Source: Mesorhabditis belari (lineage: Eukaryota > Nematoda > Chromadorea > Rhabditida > Rhabditidae). From it: a DNA stretch of 64,000 bases. This document shows, piece after piece, positions 1 through 10,616 of this stretch. The stretch's first letter is position 1, and each line of letters begins with the position of its first letter. Both the position numbers and the translations under genes were made by a program. The notes beneath the pieces are model-generated. The model saw only the letters and a list, made by a program, of their open reading frames with translations, ran no database searches and was not told the DNA's origin. The stretch covers positions 607,001 through 671,000 of the forward strand of contig CAUEEP010000892.1 in assembly GCA_958450365.1 (NCBI GenBank). Direction: 5' to 3'.

Positions 1-397
1 AATTTAGCTATACTCCAAACCTTTTATGTTCTATCTTTTTTTCTATTTATATCAAAATAGGTTTCTGTAGAAGAAAGGGGTCAATGTTTGTGTTCAGTTG
101 CAAATACAGTAACACCAGGGATAAAATATTTAGGCAAGACACCTCTCTATAAGCAAAAAAAAAGAAGTAGTAAACTTCTATTAGAAGAAATGTTGTATGG
201 ACAGTTTTATCTCAAAATTTCTCAAAACAATTCGACCAGAAACTCTACTCCAGTTCTATCGAGATACTGACAATGTAGCAATATATTATAGAAGAGTAAA
301 AGTGTTTATGATGCCATGTTTGAACAAGGTTTCAAATTTTACTGCTTAATAAGTTCCAGATTTGTCATTCACTCTAACAATTAGTTAACAATTCCAG

Positions 398-662
398 CCG
401 GCGTTTCCGTGATCAGCGCTGAAACTTTGGTGAAATGTAACCCTTCTTCCCCGTTGAGTTTTGGGAAATTGAATAAAAGTATCGAAGATTAAGAAAAAAA
501 AGAGTGGGTAAAGGTTTATTTCAAAAAATCAGACTGATTGTCATAATTTTCCTATCTCTTTTCAAAGTTGGTCATTTTCAGAACGGCGCCGCCGCTTGTT
601 GTGGGACAAACGGAAATATGAATGGTGGTTACTGCCTGAATGGAGCGGCCTTCTACGACTGA
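398..662 (+). pseudogene. Cysteine-rich small peptide gene, copy A (decayed)
   Basis: Two exons (398-about 453 and 582-662) encode the end of a small Cys-rich peptide. They are recognised by comparison with the copies at 10357-10412, 22439-22718 and 32277-32547. The shared pattern is KCNPSCP, then an intron, then a CC pair, GGYC and a terminal FC. Copy A has lost two of the six cysteines (NPSSP instead of NPSCP; FYD instead of FCN at the end). Its 5' splice site is changed from G|GTGAG to GTTGAG. I found no signal-peptide exon, so the N-terminus is unknown. The gene lies tail to tail with the receptor at 739-2314, the same arrangement as in the other copies. A secreted antimicrobial or toxin-like role would be a guess from the cysteine pattern only. 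Confidence 0.5.
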
Positions 663-738
663 ATATTTCTCGAGTGTTATGTTCATTTCTTGTATAAACT
701 GAATTCAAAGATGTTTTTCAAAAAAACGACAAATGGAA

Positions 739-2314
739 TCAGTTTTTGGTTGTCGACCTAGAGCTCGTCGTCTTGGTGACCATTGTACTCTTGACGGATT
801 GAGAAGAAATTGAGTTGAACTTCTCTTTTTCACCCGGTGAAGACACCTTCTTTTTTAGGTAGACCATGTTTAAAAAACTAAATAAAGGCATCAAAGCTAA
901 GACTGAGAAAATCCCGCAAAACCTCAATCCAAACGTGTAAAGGCCATTGGAGAGATTTGAGTTCACTTGCAATGCCACATTCGATAAGAAGTAGCCAAAG
1001 AATGGATACTGTATAATGGTGATCAGACTCGAGAGAAAATAGTTCATAAAGTAGTATGTTGAACTACCGAGCATCTGAAAAGCGTTTTGTGACTCGTTTG
1101 GTAGCTTCAGAAGATCTAATTGAATGAGTCAAGACTGATAGATCAAAAAACTGTTTTGGCAAACAAAGGCACTTTAGGCACAGAAGGCACTTACCATTTT
1201 GCTAAACAATTTTCAGGTAACCAATTTTTCATTAAATGTCCTGAACCTGAACCAACCTGAATCATTAAACGTCTCTCCGCCCTTGAAGCTGCTTTGGAGG
1301 TACTCAGCTAAATCTCATATTTTTTGAGAATCATTACTTCAACATACTTTTCGAAGCTTAAAAAAAGTGAAAAAATCCATTGTGATCATGAAATATGTCA
1401 GAGTTGGCAACACATACATATTCACTATTCCAATCTTTGTAAACACTGATACGCAGAAAAAAGAAATCGCTATCGAATAGCAAATGATAAACTGAAGGAG
1501 GGTGTGTTTCGTTGTATACTTGTAGAACATTCCCTCGAAAGAAACAGCCAAGAAACGACTAAAAACATTTCTTCCAAAGTAGTGCACTTTTTTGAAACTA
1601 GATTGAGATGAATATCTGACAAAATGCGATCATGATGGATAAGTTTCGTCCATGGGTGAGAATAAAGCCGGAGATGCCATCAAATGCACATCTGCAATAG
1701 AAATTTTTCAAGGGGCAACCGATTCCCGTTAGAAGTATATGATTCACTTGGCACTATATATGGTATCTCAAGCCAATTTTCAGGTATATTCTTTGTAAAA
1801 CAATAACAGTAAGACTAATGAGTAAGGGTTTTAAGGATCACATACAAGTCTCATAAGGTTTTTTACCCAGTATCGGAAAAGACTGTGCACAATTGGTTCA
1901 CCATTTGAGTTATCGTATAGACGAGTCGTAGCACATTTTCGCCCGTTAGGATTAGTCTAAAAGGTTTCTTTTTGTAAGCCTATGAAAAACTCGTGCTGCG
2001 CAAAAGCTTAGTGCCTTTAGTATTAAACCGGAGACTTCCGTAAAGTTACAGTGGCTTACCGAACACTCAGCAATAAGTCATCATTTCTGGCCGAGTAATA
2101 AATCGCGAAAAGGTTTGTGAAAATGGCAACGAAAAGTACCTGTATGCAAATGAGTTTTATTCTTTTTTGTAACAAAATTCACCAAGGCGCTTCCTGATTC
2201 GAAAAAAGCTTGAAATCGCAGAAGTGTATGCCCGCTGATCTCAAGGAGTCCTGGCTGAGTTGGGTCTGATTGGAAGTTGACGGAACGTTTCATCATTAGA
2301 TCAAACTTGATCAT
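739..2314 (-). CDS. Seven-TM serpentine chemoreceptor, intact cassette copy R1
   Basis: Six exons read in frame on the minus strand: 2314-2174, 2139-2060, 1956-1867, 1691-1599, 1558-1348 and 1074-739. They total 951 nt (316 residues plus stop), and all introns are GT-AG. Intron 1 is only 34 nt. The start MIKFDLMMKR is followed by a short polar N-terminus and then TM1 (VLFVAIFTNLFAIYY). Exon 4 ends TM3 with FCQIFISI followed by YRFLAVSF, where many nematode receptors have NR. Exon 5 has FIICYSIAISFFCVSVF, and exon 6 has two TM segments plus a basic Ser/Thr-rich tail beginning LKKKVSS. The family is a nematode serpentine chemoreceptor; I could not assign the class (Srx-like and Srg-like features are both weak). 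A conserved TGA lies upstream at the place where copy R4 reads on, so the chosen ATG is the likeliest start. This is the only copy with no visible lesion. Confidence 0.75.
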
Positions 2315-2994
2315 TTGGCAAACATTGCTGAGAGCTGGAATTGGAAGTGGAGCATTGTTTTTATAATAAAGAAATGATCAAAGTAAGTCCACCAACGAGT
2401 TTTGGTGCTTTAGGGTCAGATCCAGATCAGACTGGTTCAATTCTCCGTAGTGCAGTCTAGGGAAACTCAAGCTCATACTTGCGATTAGGCTTCGCCTAGT
2501 CAGTTGACAAATCCAACCTGTTACGATCGACCCAACGACAAGCACTTCCAAAACTTCGCGGATTTTCGACCAAAACATTTTCCGTACGTCCCTCGTTGCC
2601 TAAAACCGAGTTTAAATGTGAACAAAATCCAAACTGAATCTTGAAGGAAACTCGCAAATTTATAGATTTAAAAATAGATAGATCTTTTATCTAGAAGATT
2701 CGAAAAGTCTTCGCTTTTCTGAATGGCTTTTCTGAATTTCTGAACGTTACCTGTTATTGAGCCCAAATTAAATTTCCAATAATTTCTTTTCGAATCGAGT
2801 CCAAATTGAGTTTCCAATAATCAGGCCATTTTGCAACTTTTGAGAGATCTTTTTCAAGGTGAAATAAGTTTTTTTGTTATTTTTGATAAGACACATTTCG
2901 TGAGTTGAAAGCTAATGGCCGCGTAATCGAGTTTAAATGTGAACAAAATCCAAACTAAATCTTGAGGAACGGAATAGATTTTAGTCCAAACACG
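2315..2994. repeat. Upstream segment of the receptor cassette
   Basis: No convincing gene. This stretch recurs upstream of other cassette copies, near 5760-5960 and 12920-13240 and inverted near 19740-19860. Repeated words include GAGTTTAAATGTGAACAAAA and the run around TTGTCGTTGGGTCGATC. It probably holds the receptor promoter and 5' UTR. The open frames here carry no recognisable domain. Confidence 0.5.
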
Positions 2995-3834
2995 TATGAA
3001 GACATTTGAGTTCACTTGCAATGCCACATTCGATAAGAAGTAGCCAAAGAAAGGATACTGTATTATGGGCGATCAGACTTGAGACAAAATAGTTCATAAA
3101 GTAGTATGTTGAGCTACCGATCATCTGAAAAGCGTTTTGTGACTCGTTTGGTACCTTGCAAGTTGGATCTTTCGAAGAACCAATTGAATTGAATAAGCCA
3201 AGGCTAGACTTAGCCTAAAGAGACCTTAACGAGACCGAGGTTATCATTTTTATGAGGTTTTTTAACAAATTTTTGTTCTCTTAACTCAGAAAACAAATTC
3301 CGATTATAAATTTTAACAATTTAACAATTGAAATGTGATTATTTTGAAAAATAACAGGTTTTGTTCTCGGTCTCGATAGGGTTCCGCTAAGCCAAGTCTA
3401 ACCAAGACTAAAAGATCACAAAAAACTAGTCACAGACTCTGTTTAGGTAAAAAGAAGGCAAGTAGCCTTGGCAATTTAGATTACTATTGATTTTGATATT
3501 CGATTTTCAAATAACCAATTTATCACCTGAACCATTAAACATCTCTGCCCCATCGTAACTTTGGAGTCACTCAGCTAAGTCTCAGATTTTTTTTGAGAAT
3601 CATTACTTCAACTTACTTTTCAAAGCTTTGAAAAGTGAAAAAATCCATTGTGGTCATGAAATATGTCGGATATGGCGTCACATACAAGTTCACTATTCCA
3701 TTTGTTGTAAAGACTGATACGCAGAAAAGAGAAATCGCTATCGAATAGCAAAATCGCAAAAATGTATCCGAGCTGATCTCAAGGAGTCCCGGTTGAGTCG
3801 GGTCTGACTGGAAGCTGACAGAACGTTGATCCAT
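2995..3834 (-). pseudogene. Chemoreceptor pseudogene, cassette copy R2
   Basis: The 5' part of exon 1 (from 3834, MDQRSVSFQSDPTQPG) runs directly into the middle of exon 5 (CYSIAISLFCVSVF) near 3755, so TM1 to TM3 are gone. A truncated exon 6 remnant follows at about 2995-3125. The join falls where exon 1 ends in GCGATTT and exon 5 starts in ATTTGCTATTCG, so a short shared ATTT sits at the junction. Between 3130 and 3600 there is only intron-like and unique A+T-rich sequence. It cannot make a working receptor. Confidence 0.75.
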
Positions 3835-4562
3835 TAGTACAATTTTCTTCTCATCTTACATCTTCTCATCAATTTTCGTTGTTTCGTTTGCAGGAGGAAA
3901 AAAAGATTGGAAATTGGCAAGAAACTCAGACAAAAAGGGAAAGTTTGAACAAAAGAAAAGAAAGGAATATTGAAATCGACTGAGAATTTCAAGGGTGAGC
4001 TTTGGAAACAAAAGCGGGATACAGAAATGAATTTTCCCATGCTTTAGGCGACCCGTAAAGTTAAGCAGAACTTACTTTTTTCTTATGAGGATATTTTATT
4101 GGTCAAGAAAAGAATTCATAAGTTTTCACGTACGCCTGAGCGAAGAATGGCTGCTCTTCTCCCCAATATTCTGATGTTTTGATGACTCTTATAGTTAGAC
4201 ACACTCAAGTAGCTATATAAAATTTCTGGAAAATTCAGCTCTGATCAGTTCCTTCAACCAATTCACCTTTCATAAAAGTTTTGGGCATTTTGATGCTATG
4301 TAAAGAGCTTGCATGAGCCAATTCTGAAGAATTAAAAATCCTTTTTCCCAGAGCTTGCTCTACGATTTTCGCTTTGTCCAATCATTTCTCCTTGAACTTC
4401 TTCCTTACTCTGCAGTCGTCGAGTTTTAATTCAAAGTGTTATTTATGAAAATGTTCATTGAAAATGTCCACTAATAAATTTTCTCACAAAGCTTTCTCCA
4501 CCATTTTAGGCTTGTGAAAAGCTTTTTAGCTTTCACGCTTTTCATGAAAACAACAAATAAAA
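3835..4562. repeat. Intergenic repeat with a distant inverted copy
   Basis: No gene seen. The part at about 3900-4070 is repeated in inverted orientation at about 32900-33025 (shared words around CATGGGAAAATTCATTTCTG). The rest is A+T-rich and unique within the window. Confidence 0.45.
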
Positions 4563-4895
4563 TCAGATTTTGGGTGTCGAGTTAGAGCTCTTGGTGACCA
4601 TTGTACTCTTGACGGATTGAGGAGAAGCTGAGTTGTTGTACTTTCCTTTTTCACTCGATGAAGACACCTTCTTTTTTAGGTAGACCATATTTAAAAAACT
4701 AAACGAAGGTATCAAAGTTAAGACTGAGAAAATGCAGTAAAACCTCAGTCCAAACGTGTAAAGACATGTGGAGACCTTTGAGTTCACTTGCAATGCCACA
4801 TTAGATAAGAAGTAGCCAAAGAAAGGATACTGTACCATGGTGATCAGACTTGAGAGAAAATAGTTCAAAAAATAGTATGTTGAGTTACCGATCAT
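4563..4895 (-). pseudogene. Chemoreceptor remnant, cassette copy R3 (last exon only)
   Basis: An in-frame copy of exon 6 of the receptor family (MIGNSTYYFLNYFLSS to the Ser-rich tail ending SNSTPKI). It keeps its 3' splice acceptor at 4896. Upstream intron-like sequence continues to about 5145 and then switches abruptly to unrelated DNA, so exons 1-5 are missing. It is a fragment of a duplicated receptor. Confidence 0.7.
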
Positions 4896-5145
4896 CTGAA
4901 AAGCGTTTTGTGACTCGTTTGGTATTTTCAGAGGATCCAGTTGGATGAGGAGCCAAGACTGACACTGACACGTTTTTTTTCTCAGAAGATCTAATTGAAT
5001 GAGTCAAGAATGATAGATCAAAAAAACTGTTTCGGCAAAAAGTAGGCAATTTCGATTATCATTTTTCTACTCAATTTTCAAGCAACCAATTTTTCATTAA
5101 ATGTCCTGAGCCTGAACTAACCTGAATCATTAAACGTTTCTCCGC

Positions 5146-6494
5146 CCTCGGCGAAAAGGCTATTGATCTGAGGGTCGCTGGTTCGACTTCCCCCGGTGAC
5201 AATATTTTTCAAAAAATTTTTGCTAAGACTCTGAAAATGCGTGTCTAGGGGTTATTTTTGATGCTGATCACGAAACACATGTTTTTAGCCTAGGTTTCTG
5301 CACGGAAAACTAATGAAACGTGAAAACAGCCATTTTTTGGCTCTGCCGCCCTTTACTAAAATAGCTGTAAAAACGTTTAGAAAAGAGATATCTCAAAACG
5401 GTTTTTACCAATCGATCCGTCTTGAATTCAGCTTTAGGATGAGCTATAAAACGTCAAAATTGGACAAATTTAAGGTACTGTCCCAAAAAATCGGAAAGGA
5501 CTTTTCCATCAACCCAATTTACCTGTTGCCGAATCCAAATTAAGTTTCCAATTATCAGAACATTTTGACTTCGGAAAAAAACTTTGGAGAGATCATTTTC
5601 AAAGTTATTTATTCAAATTAAGTTTACAATCATTTCTTGTCCAATTGAGTCCAAATTAGGTTTTGAATCAGCCTTTTCAACCATTTTGCAATTTTTGAGA
5701 GATCTTTTTCAAAGTTTACGTGAAATGGGGCTGGTTTTTTTTGATAAGACACAATTCATGAGTTGAAAGCTAATGCCCGTGTAATCAAGTTTAAATGTGA
5801 ACAAAATCCAAACTAAATCTTGAATTATAGAATAGATCTAGATTCAAAAATCGAAATATCTTTGATCTTGGAAGATTTGGAAAGTCTTCGCTTTGCTGAA
5901 TGACTAATGCCATCAAATGTTATTTGTCACTGAGTCCAAATTAAGTTTCCAACCATTTCTTTTGCAATCGAGCCCACATAGAGCCGCCTTCTGCAACTGA
6001 ACAAATTACCCAAAAAAATCTCCTTGGGTTTCAATTTTTGGCGTTCTGCGATAAAATTTATATTGTATTTGTTAAATCACACTTAAATTTACTTCTTTGG
6101 TTCAAATTCGATCGAATTTTGGAAGTACTTCCCCGTTTTTGTGTACAAAATCAACTGGTGGCGGGGGATGATTGGGTGCACTTTTTGTCAACAGATATGG
6201 CAATACAAATCAATCAAAGAGAAATTCGTCAAATATCAAAAGAGATAAGAGGAACCAAATATAAAAGGGAATTGTTCAAACGTTTAGTCGATCAAATGGA
6301 AAAACATTTGCTGGCCATTTCCAAAGACTCTCAAATTGAATGCATTCTTGAAAACTTTTGATCGAAATCAAATTGGACATTTTTATCCAAAGCACTGACT
6401 AAATATGAAATCGCAGTAATTTAAGTGATTTACTTTTTTTCAAGAATCTGGTCTTCCGTTTCCTTTGTAAATTCAGTACTGGCTTTTACAGAAA
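5146..6494. other. Gene-poor stretch with repeat fragments
   Basis: At 5150-5205 there is a tRNA-3'-half-like word (GGTTCGACTTCC), but no complete cloverleaf can be drawn. The part at 5760-5960 is the cassette upstream repeat, and 6020-6490 is shared with 13360-13650. I see no gene before the peptide gene at 6495. Confidence 0.4.
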
Positions 6495-7005
6495 ATGCGT
6501 GTCTGGTTCACTTTATTAGCGATTTTCGGGTTCTTCTTGATCACTGAGTAAGTTCAAATATCTAAAACTCAAAGTCAAAACCTGAATACAAATTACCTAA
6601 GTACGACGTTAAATCATTAAATCAGATAAACTAATGATTTTATCTTGATTTGCTTTCAATGAAAATAATAAAAAGCTACAAACTCGTTTAATGCAAAATG
6701 AGCTAATTCTCAGTAGGTTCAATATTTAGAGCTGTGAAGAAAAGGGCCATCTCGGGGCTAGCTGATGATGGAATCAGGTTGGCTTCCTTTGCTTTTTGTC
6801 TTGTTTTTGAAAACTACTGGAGCCTGTTAAAAAGAACAGTATTTTAGTCAAAAGCAATAAATAAAGCACATTATCTTTTTAACTTAGGGCAAAACGAACT
6901 CCTTACGGATATGGAGGCGGCTATGGCTATGGCGGGGGCTTTGGCTATGGCGGGGGCTTTGGCTATGGCGGGGGCTTCGGTGGTTTCGGAGATTATGGAA
7001 AATAA
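6495..7005 (+). CDS. Gly/Tyr-rich secreted peptide precursor (caenacin/NLP-like)
   Basis: Three exons (6495-6547, 6730-6777, 6888-7005; 219 nt, 72 residues) with clean GT-AG introns. Residues 1-18 form a signal peptide (MRVWFTLLAIFGFFLITE). A short propeptide with dibasic sites follows (AVKKR and, across the exon 2/3 junction, RAKR). The mature part starts TPYGYGGGYGYGGG, contains three tandem GFGYGGG-type units and ends FGDYGK. This layout matches nematode NLP/CNC antimicrobial-type peptides made in the epidermis and cut by furin-like enzymes; function is inferred from that family. A TTTTACAG sits four bases upstream of the ATG and could be a trans-splice acceptor. Exon 1 and its flanks are duplicated at 13654. 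Confidence 0.8.
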
Positions 7006-7714
7006 GCTATCATTCTTTCAGTGAATTTGATTATCTATTTGCATTCAACGATAAAGTCTTCAAACATGAATATCTCTTTAAAACAAGCACAAAGCACACT
7101 ATTGTTCTTTTAAGCTAAATCATGCCTGGTGTGGTCACCAGCTGGCAAAAAATTGCTAGTCGAACTACAATTCGGCACTTTGCATAACCAATAAATCATC
7201 AGCACAGGTTCATTTGGTTCGAGTTGTGCCAACATCTTATCATTTCTCTCGACACGTATACCTCGACTCGAGTCTAGGATTAGTTAAGTAAAGGACTGCA
7301 GCGAATTTCCTGGAGAGAAGCAGTGATGATAAGCCCTTTGTTCTGCTCTTGAGCACAGAAAAACAAAACCAAAAAAACTAACTTGTTAGTTTCTCTTCAT
7401 GTTTTTGTGGTTTTCTGAAGGAATTCTCTTGCTTTTCCTGGTTTCACTTGTTGGTCCAAAAATCTTTGAGTTTAACAAGGAAAATCCATCCTTTGCTATT
7501 TATGGCATTAGTTTACGACGATTTCAGGTTCGTGAAACATTGTTAGTAAACAGGTTTGATACCTGATTCACACCTGATATGCGATAAATAGATCCTCTTT
7601 AGCGAATCACCCCAGTAGTAAACCATTTTCTCCGAATGAAATTTGGAGTTTACTGACCAATATTTCAATCAGAAATCAGAAACCAATCTTAAAAAGTTTC
7701 CAAAGCTTTGGGAA
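7006..7714. other. Intergenic, no gene seen
   Basis: A+T-rich sequence downstream of the Gly-rich peptide gene. I found no exon pair or repeat that I can name before the composite repeat begins near 7715. Confidence 0.4.
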
Positions 7715-8870
7715 ACCCTATATAGTGTTGCGCTTAATGCATCTTTTTGGCTTTCCAAGACAGTACATTAACCTGAGCTGAAAAATAACAATTAATAATA
7801 AAATCTACGTGTTTAAATAACTACATAGAATAGAAAAACCTAGACATTTTTTAGAATTTTGAAAAGCCTCGCTGAGCAGTCCAAAAAATTAAAAAAAAGT
7901 GCCAAAAAGAAAAACAATCACGTTTAAAGTCTTATATGAAAAGAATGAAGTTTTAAAAGTTCAAAGAAGTTCAAAGTTCTTCAATAAAAAAGCGATAATT
8001 GTCACCGATTTGTCTGTTGGGAATTCATAAGGCTCTGCAGTTTTGCTTTTTTTGAGCTTAATTTTTGGGGCCATCAGCCACCTCTCGGAAAAAACCTTAA
8101 TTGGGTCTTAGGAGTTCAAGAACATTCGAAGCAAATCGCCGGCTACAGTAAATCCGTCCGAGAAAAATGTACTCCCCCGGGGGAATTCTTTCGATGGAAT
8201 TAAAACTGTTGAAAGTCAATGAGGAGTTGCAATGAGACAAATCGAAAACGGCAATAAAATAGAACTTTTCGATCTTTCATTTTCGTTTTTCGTTTCCGTT
8301 TTCGATTCATCGCAACTCCACATGAACGTTTCAATATTTTTAATTCTGTCGAAAGAATTCCTCCGGGGAAACACGTTTGTCTCGAACAGGACTTCCTGTA
8401 ACCGGCGATTAGTTTGAATCACTATTGGAATAACATATTTTTCAACAGGATAATTAGAGTTTAAACCTGAGAACTGAATTTGAGATGAAAATAATAATAG
8501 ATCATGGACCAGTTACAGTAAGGGTTTTGCGTTTGAATTGAAAAAAATTTTCACTTTGAATTGCATGAAAAATATGTCATTCCAAGAATGCTTCGAAACT
8601 AATCGCCGGCTACAGTAAGTCCTGTCCGAGAAAAATGTGGTGACCCGGGCCAATTTTTTTCGACAGAATTAAAAATGTTGAAACGTCAATGAGGAGTTGC
8701 AATGAGACAAATCAAAAGCGGCAAAAAAAATTAGAAAATTTCGATCTTTGATTTTCGTTTTTTCGTTTTCCGTTTTGTCTCATCGCAACTCCACATGAAC
8801 GTTTCAATATTTTTGGTTCTTTCGAAAGAATTCCTCCTGGAAAACTAATTTTTCTCAGACGTAAAAAAAA
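7715..8870 (+). repeat. Composite fold-back repeat, copy A
   Basis: Starts CCCTATATAGTGTTGCGC and contains two large imperfect palindromes (about 8134-8412 and 8601-8860). In each, the left arm (AATCGCCGGCTACAGTAAG) is complementary to the right arm (CCTGTAACCGGCGATT). Long similar open frames appear on both strands at 8216-8422 only because the sequence is palindromic. The same unit lies at 14286-15370 and inverted at 18010-19262. It is probably a non-autonomous DNA transposon or nested fold-back elements. Confidence 0.7.
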
Positions 8871-10340
8871 AGTGATCGAATAAATATTATTTTCGACAAA
8901 AAAGGATTCTGATTTTCTTGACTCTCAGAAAATCGAATTTTTATTAAAAAATTAAATTGTTTTCCTGAAATTATTCTTAAATCTTATAAATTTAATGAAA
9001 ATATAATTATTTAAGTTTCGCTCATTTTTGTTTTTGTTGATTTGATAATCGGAAATTTGCAAAGCTTCAAATAACTGCCTTTCTCAATTTATCAGCATTC
9101 AAATCTTCTATGATACACGCAAAGAATTGAGAAGATGGAAACAAACAAGTGTGTTTGTGTCATAAAAAAATAAATGTTTGTGTTTGAAAGCTTGATATTA
9201 GTTTTTATTAGAACCTTCTGGGGCCAGCAATACGTCAATTCGAATTTTGTATATGTATACGTTAAGAGATAAAATGTGCTTATAAAGTTGTAAATTTAAG
9301 TTTTAGTGAAAATCTAAGAACAACTTTGAATTCCTGATCATTTTTTATCCCTAGTGACAAGTTTTTGTGTTATACATAGTAATTTTGAATTTTGGCCCGA
9401 AACGGCATTTCTGCTAAAACGCTAAAAGCGCGATCGTCTATGTGTTAAAGTCCTTCCAAATTCGTTAGCCACCAAGAAATCCCTTCAAATTTCATCATTG
9501 AATAGTGATTAGTTGCTATATTCTAGGAGTTTGGGGTGCGACCCGCTTTAACCCGACCGACCCGTGACACAAATGTTAGTAAAACCAGTTATAAACCAGT
9601 TATCTAAACAGGATTTAAAACCTGAAGGGCAGCATAAAGTCAAGTGAATTTATAACGTTACTGTTTATTAGTACAGAACCGAAATGCAACAATACCCATT
9701 ACAAAAACAGCATGCGCATCAAAAAATGAAACAACAAAGTCCCCCAAGAGAGAAGGCAAAAACCCGCCGACCCAAAAAAAAATAATTTCGGGAAGGGAGG
9801 AAAAGGACGAAAAAATGCGACGCGAATAATTGCAAAATCGCAACGCAAATAGGAAGGAAACGGACGCGACCTAGGGTTTAATTTTTAAGCAAATTTATGG
9901 TAACGGCTGCTTTATTCCAGTAATACGGTAAGAATAATGTAACCAAAACCCCGATATTAGACGATTTTAAAACAGGTTTATTGGAAGGAAAAGTTGCTCG
10001 AAAAGAGCAATTCATGACTTGAGCGAAGAAGCAACAGATTTATACTCTAAAAAAGAACAAAGTTACTTTGAATAAAGATGATGACGAGGAGTTTAAAAGA
10101 TATTTGTTATATTTGTAAGAATAAAATCAACGCAAATAGACTGTTTGTGAAGTTGAAACGAGAATTGGTTTCTGATCCTATATCCTTCGCATTCCAAACT
10201 CGACAACCTAATACATGTGCCCCATTGCCGTCAGGGTAGGTTCTTATGCCAAGCTCAGATTTCAATGTGATAACATGTTTGGGAAAGATTTCAAATGTCA
10301 CTGCTTAATAAGTTCCAAATTTGTCATTTACTCTAATAAT
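8871..10340. other. Intergenic with repeat fragments
   Basis: The part at 8880-9000 resembles 34570-34710. The part at 9930-10040 matches the 3' flank of the PaREP1-like gene at 27690-27780 (GTTTATTGGAAGGAAAAGTT), so a lone 3' UTR fragment of that gene lies here. I see no coding exon. The open frame at 9658-9843 is low-complexity and has no family signal. Confidence 0.45.
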
Positions 10341-10356
10341 TAGTCAACAATTCCAG

Positions 10357-10412
10357 CCGGCATTTCCGTGATCAGCGCCGAGGCTTTCGCTAAATGTAAC
10401 CCTTCTTGCCCG
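10357..10412 (+). pseudogene. Cysteine-rich peptide gene, copy B (first visible exon only)
   Basis: An exon equal to 398-453 of copy A, with intact CNPSC and a good GGTGAG donor. The second exon expected near 10560 is replaced by GAGATGAGATGAGATCC, which is an inverted partial repeat of the sequence just before it. It lies tail to tail with receptor copy R4. Confidence 0.55.
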
Positions 10413-10616
10413 GTGAGTTTTAGGAATTTGAATAAAAGTATTGAAGATTGAGTATAAAAGAGTGGGTAAAAGAGTAGGATGAAGGTTTATTTCGAAAAAT
10501 TAGTCTCATTGCCACAATTTTCTCATATCATCTCATCTCAAAAATGTTCATTTTCAGAGATGAGATGAGATCCAAGTTATGAAAATACACGCTTTTCATA
10601 AAAACGACAAAGGAAA

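Noticed and set aside
5150..5205. tRNA gene
   Set aside because: A box B-like word is present, but no D arm, anticodon arm or acceptor stem can be formed.
8216..8422. Overlapping open frames on both strands with similar protein sequences (also at 18549-18845)
   Set aside because: They arise because the DNA is a palindrome; the same peptide appears on both strands and in each fold-back copy. Not genes.
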